Assembly: GCF_014646355.1 (NCBI RefSeq)
Contig: NZ_BMNH01000017.1
Coordinates: 32,537-96,536, forward strand
Source of the DNA: Nonomuraea cavernae
GTDB lineage: Bacteria > Actinomycetota > Actinomycetes > Streptosporangiales > Streptosporangiaceae
Reading direction: 5' to 3'
Length of the DNA stretch: 64,000 nucleotides
This document shows, piece by piece, positions 46,374 through 55,100 of this stretch. The first letter of the stretch is position 1; each line of letters begins with the position of its first letter. The notes under the pieces are model-generated. The model saw nothing but the letters and a program-made list of their open reading frames with translations, made no database searches and was not told where the DNA came from. A program made the translations under genes and the position numbers.

Positions 46374-48632
46374 TCAGCGGTGGCGCGGGCCGCGCCAGGG
46401 CGGCCGGCCGTCGAAGGAGCGCGGGAAGCGGCGCGACGGGCGCCAGCGGGCGTGGTGGCCACGCCGCTCCCCCAGCCACGGCCCGAACCGGTCGCGGAAC
46501 CGGTCACGCCCGCGCCCGAGCGCCTCCCGGCGTTTCTCCTCCTCCTCGGCCTCCTTAAGCCCCGGCGTGACGCCACCGCCGAACCGGCCCATGTCGGGGC
46601 CGGGGAACCCGTGCGCCGGAGTGTCGCGCAACGCCCCCTGCATGGAGTCCACCCAGATCGGCCCCGGCAGCGACGCCCCCTGCACCGAGCCGTAGTACTG
46701 GCCGCCGATCTCCACGTTCTGCAACGGGAACCGGTAGGAGCCGCGGATGTCGCCCATGCTCACGGCCGCCGCCAGGTCCGGGGTGTAGCCGGCGAACCAG
46801 GCCGAGGTGTAGCCGTTGTTGGTGCCGGTCTTGCCCGCCACCGGGCGGCCGATGCTCTGGCCGCGCATGGTGCCCTGGGTGAAAACCCCGGACAGGACGT
46901 AGTTGACGGCGTCGGCGACCTGCCGGTCCATGACCTGCTCGCAGGCGGGCGGCACCCGGGTGGGCACGCCGTCGCGGCCGACGATCTCCACGATGGCCAG
47001 CGGGCGGCAGTACCTGCCGCGGGCCGCGAACGTGGCGAACGCCGCCGCCACCGTCACCGGGTCCATCTCGTTGATCCCCAGCGTGAACGTCGGCACCTCG
47101 CGCAGCGGCTTGCCGTCGGCCCGGGTGATGCCGAGCGCCCTGGCGGTCTTGACCACGTTGCAGAGGCCGACCTTGCGCTCCAGCATCATGTAGAAGATGT
47201 TCACCGACTTCCAGGTGCCGGTCGACAGGCTGTGCGGGCCGCCGCCGCTGCCCTCGCCGCCGGCGTTGTAGATGGTCGCCCGCGGGTCGTTGACGGGCCG
47301 CCCGGCGCAGTCGCGATAGCCCTGCGACGGCACCAGCGAGCCGGGCGTCTGGAACCCCTGGCCGAACCTCCAGCCCTGCCGCAAGGCGGTGGCCAGGGTG
47401 AACACCTTGAACGTGGACCCGGCCTGGAACCCCATGCCGCCGCCGTGCGCCACGTCCGCCGCCAGGTTGAACGTCGTCTTGCGGCCGTTCTTGCGGTCAC
47501 CCGGGTTGCGGCCGAACTCCTTGCTGGCCGCCATCGCCCTGATCCGCCCGGTGTCCGGGGAGATCATGGCCTCGGCGGCCACCTCGGTGTCCTCGGGATG
47601 GACCCGGCGGCGGATCGCCTCGTCGGCGGCCCGCTGGGCCACCGGGTCGAGGCCGGTCCTGATCACCAGCCCGCCCCGGGCCATCCTGGTCCGCCGCTCG
47701 GCCGCCGTGTTGCCGAAGACCTGGTTGGTGAGCAGTTCCCGCTGCACGTACAGGCAGTAGTAGGGGTAGAGGCTCTGCCCGCACCCGCCGGGCTCCGGAC
47801 GGAGGCGAATGGCGAGCCGGCTCCGCTTGGCGATCTCGGCCTGCCGATGGGGGATCTGTCCCAGGCCGGCCATCCGGTCGAGCACGATGTCCCGCCGCTC
47901 CTTCAGCCGTGCCTGCCTGGCCGGGCCGAGCGAGGGATCGGTGGAGTACGGCATGCGGACGGCGCCCGCGAGCGTGGCCGCCTGCGTCAGGGTCAGCTCG
48001 GCGGCCGTCGTGGAGAAGAACCGCCGGGCCGCGGCCTCGACGCCGTACGCGCCCGCGCCGAAGTAGGCGATGTTGAGGTACTTCTCCAGGAGCTCGTCCT
48101 TGGTGTACTTCTTCTCCAGCGCCAGGGCCAGCCGCAGCTCGGTGATCTTGCGGCCCACGCTGGGCGCCCGCGCCCGGTCGCGTTCCTGCTCCGTGTGGGC
48201 GCTCTCGACCAGGATGTTCTTCACCAGCTGCTGGGTGAGCGAGGAGCCGCCCTGCTTGATGCCGCCGGCCTGGGTGTTGGTGAGCAGTGCCCGGAAGGTG
48301 CCCCGGACGTCGAGGCCGCCGTGCTCGTAGAAGCGGGCGTCCTCGATGGCCACGATGGCCTGGCGCATCACGGGGGCCACCTGCGACAGCCGCACCGTCG
48401 TCCGGTTGGCCTCGTAGAACTGGGCGAAGGTCTTGCCGGTGCGGTCCAGCAGCCGCGTGACCTGGGCCAGAGGTTCCTCGCGCGGCGGCGGCGGCAGGTC
48501 CACGAAGACGTTCGCGGCGCTCTTCGCGGCGAGGCCCGCCCCGCTCACGGCCGGTGCCACCAGCGCCGCCGCGAGCACGCCGCAGAGGGCCCCCGCCACG
48601 CCGAGCCCGCCGATGGATCTGAGCACACTCAC
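46374..48632 (-). CDS. Class A penicillin-binding protein (transglycosylase-transpeptidase)
   Basis: 752 residues. A TM segment near the N-terminus (SIGGLGVAGALCGVLAAALVAP) is followed by a GT51 transglycosylase domain with the catalytic Glu97 in IEDARFYEHGGLD and GGSSLTQQLVKN. The transpeptidase domain has S406 in AGSTFKVF, SVN at 476-478 and KTG in GKTGTNNG, all intact. The last ~60 residues are a basic, Arg/Pro/Glu-rich tail. It polymerises and cross-links peptidoglycan. GTG at 48632 lies next to a 9-bp inverted repeat. murA lies 52 nt upstream in the same direction. Confidence 0.95.
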   Translation of the reverse strand: MSVLRSIGGLGVAGALCGVLAAALVAPAVSGAGLAAKSAANVFVDLPPPPREEPLAQVTRLLDRTGKTFAQFYEANRTTVRLSQVAPVMRQAIVAIEDARFYEHGGLDVRGTFRALLTNTQAGGIKQGGSSLTQQLVKNILVESAHTEQERDRARAPSVGRKITELRLALALEKKYTKDELLEKYLNIAYFGAGAYGVEAAARRFFSTTAAELTLTQAATLAGAVRMPYSTDPSLGPARQARLKERRDIVLDRMAGLGQIPHRQAEIAKRSRLAIRLRPEPGGCGQSLYPYYCLYVQRELLTNQVFGNTAAERRTRMARGGLVIRTGLDPVAQRAADEAIRRRVHPEDTEVAAEAMISPDTGRIRAMAASKEFGRNPGDRKNGRKTTFNLAADVAHGGGMGFQAGSTFKVFTLATALRQGWRFGQGFQTPGSLVPSQGYRDCAGRPVNDPRATIYNAGGEGSGGGPHSLSTGTWKSVNIFYMMLERKVGLCNVVKTARALGITRADGKPLREVPTFTLGINEMDPVTVAAAFATFAARGRYCRPLAIVEIVGRDGVPTRVPPACEQVMDRQVADAVNYVLSGVFTQGTMRGQSIGRPVAGKTGTNNGYTSAWFAGYTPDLAAAVSMGDIRGSYRFPLQNVEIGGQYYGSVQGASLPGPIWVDSMQGALRDTPAHGFPGPDMGRFGGGVTPGLKEAEEEEKRREALGRGRDRFRDRFGPWLGERRGHHARWRPSRRFPRSFDGRPPWRGPRHR

Positions 48633-48635
48633 TCA

Positions 48636-48660
48636 GGTGATCTGCGGCCGACAGATCACC
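48636..48660. promoter_or_regulatory. 9-bp inverted repeat between murA and the PBP gene
   Basis: GGTGATCTG and CAGATCACC flank a 7-nt spacer (CGGCCGA), 3 nt upstream of the PBP start codon. It could be a protein operator, a hairpin hiding the PBP ribosome-binding region, or a weak murA terminator without T-tract. Confidence 0.5.
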
Positions 48661-48684
48661 GGCAAACGCCCACTTCCGACTCCT

Positions 48685-49995
48685 TTACTGTTCTCGACGG
48701 ATGTTCAGACCAAGCGACGCGAACTGCTCGAACGGCCGGTGATAGCCGCGTTCGATGTGGTGCACGCCGCGCAGGGTGGACACGTCGTCGGCCACCGCCG
48801 CGGCCAGCACCGCCGAGAACCCCGCCCTGATGTCGGGCAGCGTGACGTCGGCGCCCTTCAGCCGCGAGACCCCGCGCACCACCGCCGAGTGCTTGGCGTT
48901 GGTGTCGTGGTAGCGGCAGGCCGGGCCGCCCAGGCACTGGTCGAACACCTCGATCTCACAGCCCATCTTCTGCAGCGCGGGCACGTACACCAGGCGGTTC
49001 TCGAAGACCGTCTCGTGCAGCACCGACATGCCCTGGCTCTGCGTGAACAGCACCATGAGCGGCGTCTGCCAGTCGGTCATGAAGCCGGGGTGGGTGTCGG
49101 TCTGCACCGCCGCCGCGCGCAACCCCTCGGGCGGGGCGGTGGCGCACAGGTACTCGTCGTTGATGGCGAACTGGGCGCCCATCCTGGCCAGCGTGGTGAT
49201 CGCGGTGACCAGCCGGTCCTGCGGGCAGCCGTGCACCCGCACCTCACCGCCGGTGACCAGGCCCGCGGCCAGGTACGAGAACGCCTCGATGCGGTCGCCG
49301 GCCAGCCAGATGGAGGCGCCGTGCAGCCGTTCGACGCCCTCGATCACGATCCGGCGGTCGGGCGACAGCTCGATCCGGGCGCCCATCCGCTGCAGGAACA
49401 GCGCCAGCTCCACCACCTCGGGCTCCATCGCGGCGTTCTTCACCACCGTCTTGCCCTCGGCCAGCACCGCCGACATCAGGATCGTCTCGGTGGCGCCCAC
49501 GCTCGGATAGGCCAACTCCAGCCGGGCACCGTTCAGCCGCTTGGCCTTGGCGTGAATGCCGGTGTCGCCGACCTGCACCTCGGCGCCCATCGCGCGCAGC
49601 GCCTCGACGTGGAAGTTCACCGGCCGCCGGCCGATGGGGTCGCCGCCGACCAGCGGCACGAACGCCTCGCCCGCCAGGTGCAGCAGCGGGCCCAGCATCA
49701 GGATGGGGATGCGGTTCAGGCCGGTGAACGCGTCGGGCACGCGCGGCCGGATCTCCGGGCCCTGCGCGATGCGGATCTCGTTCCTGCTGATCTCGACGTC
49801 GATGCCCAGGGCCTCCAGCATGGCCGCGGTGATGCCGACCTCGCCGACCTCGGGGACGTTGTGGATGCAGCTCTCCCCGCTGCCCAGCATCGCGGCCACC
49901 ATGTGCTTGGAGACGGCGTTCTTGGAGCCGCGTACTTCGACGTCTCCGATGAGCGGGCCGGAGGGTTCGATCAGCCAGACCTCTTCTTGAATCAC
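48685..49995 (-). CDS. murA: UDP-N-acetylglucosamine 1-carboxyvinyltransferase with Asp at the fosfomycin site
   Basis: 436 residues. MurA transfers enolpyruvate to UDP-GlcNAc, the first committed step of peptidoglycan synthesis. VRGSKNAVSKHMVAAML contains the catalytic Lys/Asn, and NRIPILMLGPLLHLAGEAFVPLVGGDPIGRRPVNFH holds the active loop. Residue 119 is Asp where E. coli has Cys115, the same change as in Mycobacterium tuberculosis MurA, which is intrinsically fosfomycin resistant. The C-terminal Asp segment (DTHPGFMTDWQTPL) and HIERGYHR are present. GTG start at 49995. Upstream of a PBP gene in the same direction. Confidence 0.95.
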   Translation of the reverse strand: MIQEEVWLIEPSGPLIGDVEVRGSKNAVSKHMVAAMLGSGESCIHNVPEVGEVGITAAMLEALGIDVEISRNEIRIAQGPEIRPRVPDAFTGLNRIPILMLGPLLHLAGEAFVPLVGGDPIGRRPVNFHVEALRAMGAEVQVGDTGIHAKAKRLNGARLELAYPSVGATETILMSAVLAEGKTVVKNAAMEPEVVELALFLQRMGARIELSPDRRIVIEGVERLHGASIWLAGDRIEAFSYLAAGLVTGGEVRVHGCPQDRLVTAITTLARMGAQFAINDEYLCATAPPEGLRAAAVQTDTHPGFMTDWQTPLMVLFTQSQGMSVLHETVFENRLVYVPALQKMGCEIEVFDQCLGGPACRYHDTNAKHSAVVRGVSRLKGADVTLPDIRAGFSAVLAAAVADDVSTLRGVHHIERGYHRPFEQFASLGLNIRREQ

Positions 49996-50059
49996 GAAGT
50001 GAGCCTAACCGGGAGATACCATCGAGCTGATCCGGACGCGGGCGGTGAAGGGGAGTGGC

Positions 50060-50563
50060 GTGGCGAGGCATGTGCGGCCGTTCGCGGTGACCGTCCTCAT
50101 TCTCGCTGCGACGGCCGTGCTCGCCGGGCTGCTCTGGTCGTGGCTGTCGCCCCGGGCGCCCTACCAGATCACGGAGCGGGGGCAGGTGCTGGCCGACCCG
50201 TCCACGCAGTCCCTGATCGCCGCCGACGGCTGGTTCGCGGTGATCACCGGCGTGCTCGGGCTGGTCTGCGGGGCGGTGGGCTGGCGGCTGCGGCGCGGCC
50301 ACGAGCTGGCCGTGCTGGTGGGGCTCTGCGCGGGCGGGCTGCTCGGCGCCTACATCACGCTCCAGGTGGGCTCGGCGTTCACGCTGGGCGTGGTCACCGT
50401 GGAGGCGTCCGCGCAGCCCGGGATCACGATCGTCCCCGGCTCGCTGCGGCTGACCGCCTCCGGCGTGCGGGTGGCCTGGCCGCTGTGCGCCGTCGGTGTC
50501 TTCGGGCTGCTGGAGGGCATGAACGGCTACCGGGAGTCGCCGCTGCGCAAACCGTACACGTAG
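50060..50563 (+). CDS. Actinobacterial membrane protein (DUF2567-like)
   Basis: 167 residues from GTG at 50060 (GGGGAG 4 nt upstream; GTG at 50045 is an alternative). Four TM helices: VTVLILAATAVLAGLLWSWL, GWFAVITGVLGLVCGAVGW, LAVLVGLCAGGLLGAYITL and VAWPLCAVGVFGLLEGM. Between the first two is an extracytoplasmic loop (SPRAPYQITERGQVLADPSTQSLIAADG). The pattern recalls DUF2567 proteins; the function is unknown. Divergent from murA, convergent with the amidase. Confidence 0.75.
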   Translation: MARHVRPFAVTVLILAATAVLAGLLWSWLSPRAPYQITERGQVLADPSTQSLIAADGWFAVITGVLGLVCGAVGWRLRRGHELAVLVGLCAGGLLGAYITLQVGSAFTLGVVTVEASAQPGITIVPGSLRLTASGVRVAWPLCAVGVFGLLEGMNGYRESPLRKPYT

Positions 50564-50600
50564 TTGAGGAGCTTGCGACGATACGGGATCGGCTGATCGA

Positions 50601-51971
50601 CTACAGCGGCGGGCGGCGCTCGCCGTGGCGGGTGGCCTGCTCGAAGGCATGGGCCACGCGCAGCACGGTGGCGTCGGCGAACGGCCGGCCGACGATCTGC
50701 ACCCCGACCGGCAGCCCCGACGGCGTGAACCCGGCCGGCACCGAGGCGGCGGGCGCGTGCAGGACGCTGATCCAGTAGGCGGAGCGCATCCACGACAGGT
50801 AGTCGGGCAGCCGGACCCCGTTGATCTCGCTGACGTGCGGCTGCTCGACCGGGAACGGCGGCACCTGGCTGACCGGCGCGATCAGCACGTCGTAGGTGTC
50901 GAAGAAGCCGGCCATCCGCTGGTAGAGGCCGCTGCGCAGCCGTTCGGCGCGGGCTAGGTCGGCGCCGGTGACGTGGCGGCCCCGCTCGACGTTCCAGGCG
51001 GTGTTGGGCCCGAGGCCGTCCAGCTCGCCGAAGGACAGCGCGTAGAACCAGGCGCGGTAGACGCGGAAGGCGTCGTCGGCGTCGGACAGGTCGAGGTCGA
51101 CCTGCTCGACCCGGGCGCCCAGCCGCTCGAACACGCCCGGCGCGGTCGCCGTGACGGCCGCCGTCTCGGGATCCACCGGCAGCCCGCCGAGATCGGGGCT
51201 CCAGGCCACCCGGAGCCCCGCCACGCCCTGCTCGGGGTCGCGGCGGAAGCCCTCGGTGATCGAGTAGGGGGACCGCGGGTCGAACCCGGCCACGGCCTCC
51301 AGCATCAGGGTCAGGTCCTCGACCGTCCTGGCCATCGGCCCCGGCACGGACAGGGTGTACCAGGCGGCGATCTCGGACGGCGCGGGCACCCGTCCGGGGG
51401 TCGGCCGGAGCCCGGCCACGTTGCAGAACGACGCCGGATTGCGCAGCGACCCGCCCATGTCGGAGCCGTCGGCCAGCGGCACCATGCCGGCCGCGAGGGC
51501 CGCGGCCGCCCCGCCGCTGCTGCCTCCGGCGGACCGGGACAGGTCGTAGGGGTTGCGGGTGGCCCCGAACACCTCGTTGACCGTGTGCGACCCGGTGCCG
51601 AACTCGGGCGTGTTGGTCTTGCCCACCGTGACGGCCCCGGCGCGCCTGAGCCGTTCGACGATCAGATCGTCCTTGTCGGGCACGTTCGCGGCGTAGAGCG
51701 GCGACCCGTACGTGGTGCGGATGCCGGCCGTGCTGGCCAGGTCCTTGTGCGCCACCGGCACCCCGTGCAGCGCCCCCTCGGGCTCGCGCGCGTCGGCCGC
51801 CTTGGCCGCGTCGAGCGCCCGCTCGGCGACCAGCGTCACGATGGCGTTGACCCGCGGGTTGACCTGCTCGATCCGGTCGAGATGGGCCTCCAGCAGCTCG
51901 ACGGCGCTGATCTGCCGGGTCCTGACGAGGCGGGCCATCTCGGCGGCGGTCAGGTAGCAAAGCTCGCTCAC
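50601..51971 (-). CDS. Amidase-signature family hydrolase
   Basis: 456 residues. The Ser-cisSer-Lys triad is present: Lys in GVPVAHKDLAS, cis-Ser in the Gly/Ser-rich SRSAGGSSGGAAAALAAGM, and nucleophile Ser in DGSDMGGSLRNPASFCNV. Such enzymes hydrolyse amides; GatA would normally sit with gatB/C, which are absent, so this is probably a stand-alone amidase. GTG at 51971 with GGAGG upstream is chosen over an ATG further upstream. Substrate unknown. Confidence 0.9.
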   Translation of the reverse strand: MSELCYLTAAEMARLVRTRQISAVELLEAHLDRIEQVNPRVNAIVTLVAERALDAAKAADAREPEGALHGVPVAHKDLASTAGIRTTYGSPLYAANVPDKDDLIVERLRRAGAVTVGKTNTPEFGTGSHTVNEVFGATRNPYDLSRSAGGSSGGAAAALAAGMVPLADGSDMGGSLRNPASFCNVAGLRPTPGRVPAPSEIAAWYTLSVPGPMARTVEDLTLMLEAVAGFDPRSPYSITEGFRRDPEQGVAGLRVAWSPDLGGLPVDPETAAVTATAPGVFERLGARVEQVDLDLSDADDAFRVYRAWFYALSFGELDGLGPNTAWNVERGRHVTGADLARAERLRSGLYQRMAGFFDTYDVLIAPVSQVPPFPVEQPHVSEINGVRLPDYLSWMRSAYWISVLHAPAASVPAGFTPSGLPVGVQIVGRPFADATVLRVAHAFEQATRHGERRPPL

Positions 51972-52028
51972 CTGTCCATCCTCCCCCACCGGCTCCGGGG
52001 CGGACGATGGCGAGGTTTGCCCACCCGG

Positions 52029-52065
52029 GCGGTGGATCGTCGTGAGGCGACCCGCACTCCACCGC
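52029..52065 (-). terminator. Hairpin downstream of dnaE
   Basis: GCGGTGG (52029-52035) pairs with CCACCGC (52059-52065), with further inner pairing around GTCG and CGAC. It lies 37 nt after the dnaE stop on the minus strand and before the amidase start. No T-tract, so termination strength is uncertain. Confidence 0.55.
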
Positions 52066-52101
52066 CGTCAGGCCGCTGACGAACCGCTTGACGGGCCGAG
52101 G

Positions 52102-55100
52102 TCAGGCGCCCAGGCAGGCGGGGCCGAGGAGCTGCTTCAGGTCGCCCATGAGGGCCGGTGACGGCGTCACGCGGAGCCGGTCCTCGACCCGCATGACGGT
52201 CGTCTTGGGGCCGTTGTGCACCTGCAGGTGGACCTCAGAGGTGCCCGGATGGGTGCTGAGGATCTCCTTGAGGCGGCCGACGACCGGCGCCGTGCAGCGA
52301 TTGAGAGGCAGGCTCACCAGCAGTGGTCCGCCCGCCTCCTGGGTGAGGTCGGGCGCGGTCACCTCCATCGCGATGATCTTGGCGACGTCCTCGCGCTTGT
52401 CGACGCGGCCCTTGACGAAGACGATCGCGTCCTCGGCCAGGATCGTCGAGCACAGCTGGTAGGACGAGGGGAAGATCATCACCTCGATGGCGCCCTCCAG
52501 GTCCTCCAGCTGGGTGAGCACCCAGGTGTCGCCCTTCTTGGTGACCTTGCGCTGCACCCCGCTCAGGATGCCGCCGACGGTGACGATCTGGCCGTCGGGG
52601 CGGCTGTCGTCCTGGACCGCGGCGATCGAGCAGTCGGCCCCCGAGGCCAGGATGTGCTCGACCCCGAACAGCGGGTGGTCGGAGACGTACAGGCCGAGCA
52701 TCTCCCGCTCGAACTGCAGCAGGGTGTTCTTGTCCCACTCGCCCACCGGGATCTGCACGTCGAACGTCTGGTCCTCGCCGTCCTCGATCGCGCCGAACAG
52801 GGAGTCCTGGCCGATGGCCTCGTTCTTCTTGATGTCGATGATCGCGTCGACGGCCTGCTCGTGCACCATGACCAGGCCCTTGCGGACGTGGCCCAGCGAG
52901 TCGAAGGAGCCGGCCTTGATCAGCGACTCGATCACCCGCTTGTTGCAGACGATCGCCGGAACCTTGCGCAGGAAGTCCTTGAAGTCGGCGAAGCGGCCCT
53001 TCTCCCTGCGGGCGGAGATGACGCCGTCGACGACGTTGCCGCCCACGTTGCGCACCGCCGACAGTCCGAAGCGGATGTCGGTGCCGCGCGGCGTGAAGTC
53101 GAAGTCGGAGTCGTTGACGTCGGGCGGGAACACCTTGATGCCCATGCGGCGGCACTCGTTGAGGTAGAGGGCCGACTTGTCCTTGTCGTCCTTGACGCTC
53201 GACAGCAGCGCGGCCATGTAGGCGGCCGGGTGGTTGGCCTTGAGGTAGGCGGTCCAGTAGGAGACCAGGCCGTAGGCGGCGGAGTGGGCCTTGTTGAAGG
53301 CGTAGTCGGAGAACGGCAGCAGGATGTCCCACAGCGTCTTGATCGCCTCGCGGGAGTAGCCGTTGGCCTTCATGCCGGCCTCGAAGGACTCGAACTGCTT
53401 GTCCAGCTCGGCCTTCTTCTTCTTGCCCATCGCGCGGCGCAGCAGGTCGGCCTTGCCGAGCGAGAACCCGGCGACCTTCTGCGCGATGGCCATGACCTGC
53501 TCCTGGTAGACGATCAGGCCGTAGGTCGTGTCGAGGATCTCGCTCAGCGACTCCTTGAACTCCGGATGGATCGGCGTGATCTCCTGCTGGCCGTTCTTGC
53601 GCAGCGCGTAGTTGGTGTGGGAGTTGGCCCCCATCGGGCCGGGCCGGTAGAGGGCGCCGACGGCGGAGATGTCCTCGAAGTTGTCGGGCTTCATCAGCCG
53701 CAGCAGCGAGCGCATGCCGCCGCCGTCGAGCTGGAACACGCCCAGCGTGTCGCCCCGGCCGAGCAGCTCGTAGGTCTTGCGGTCGTCGAGCGGCAGCTTG
53801 AGCAGGTCGATCGAGGCGCCGGTGGTCGACTCGATCATCTTGAGGCAGTCGTCGATGATCGTGAGGTTGCGCAGGCCCAGGAAGTCCATCTTCAGCAGGC
53901 CGAGCGTCTCGCAGGTCGGATAGTCGAACTGCGTGATGATCGCGCCGTCGGAGTCGCGGCGCATGATCGGGATGTAGTCGGTGATCACCTCGGCCGACAT
54001 GATCACGCCGGCGGCGTGCACGCCGGTCTGCCTGATCAGGCCCTCCAGGCCCTTGCCGAGGTCCATCGTCGCCTTGACGTCGACGTCCTCCTCGTAGAGC
54101 CTGCGCAGCTCGCCCGCCTCGTCGTAGCGGGGGTGGTCCTTGTCGAAGATGCCCGCCAGCGGGATGTCCTTGCCCATCACGGCGGGCGGGAACGCCTTGG
54201 ACACCTTGTCGCCGAGCGCGTAGGGATAGCCGAGGACGCGACCGGCGTCCTTGATGGCGGCCTTCGCCTTGATGGTGCCGAACGTGGCGATCATGGCGAC
54301 CTTGTCGGCACCCCACTTCTCGGTCACGTAGCGGATCACGTCGGCCCGCCTGCGCTCGTCGAAGTCGATGTCGACGTCGGGCATGGAGACGCGGTCGGGG
54401 TTGAGGAACCGCTCGAAGATCAGGCCGTGCGGCAGCGGGTCGAGGTCGGTGATGCCCATCGCGTAGGCCACCAGCGAGCCCGCGGCAGACCCTCGGCCCG
54501 GCCCGACGCGGATGCCGTTGGCCTTGGCCCACATGATGAAGTCGGCGACCACGAGGAAGTAGCTCGGGAAGCCCATCTGCTCGATGATGCCGATCTCGTA
54601 GTCGACCTGCCGGCGGTGCTCGTCGTCGTAGCCCTCCGGCCAGCGGCGGTCCATGCCCTCCCAGACCGTCTTGCGGAAGAACTCCTGCTCGGTCATGCCG
54701 TCGGGGATCGGATAGGTCGGCATCAGGTTCTTGAACTCGAAGAACCCGGTCGGATCGACCTTCTCCGCCACCAGCAGGGTGTTGCGGCAGCCCTCGGCCC
54801 ACAGGTCGGAGCCGTCGACCGCGCGCATCTCCTCGGCGGTCTTGATGTAGTAGCCGCTGCCGTCGAAGCGGAACCGGTCGGGGTCGGACAGCTGCTTGCC
54901 GGTCTGGATGCACAGCAGGGCGTCGTGCGACGCCGCGTCGGACTCGTAGGTGTAGTGGGAGTCGTTGGTGACCAGCGGCGGGATGGACAGCTCCTTGCTG
55001 ATCCGGGTCAGCCCGTCGCGCACCCGGCGCTCGATGTCGAGGCCGTGGTCCATGATCTCCAGGAAGAAGTTGTCCTTGCCGAAGATGTCCTGGAACTTCG

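Noticed and set aside
48685..49995. MurA as inactive because the catalytic Cys is missing
   Set aside because: Asp at this position is functional in mycobacterial MurA.
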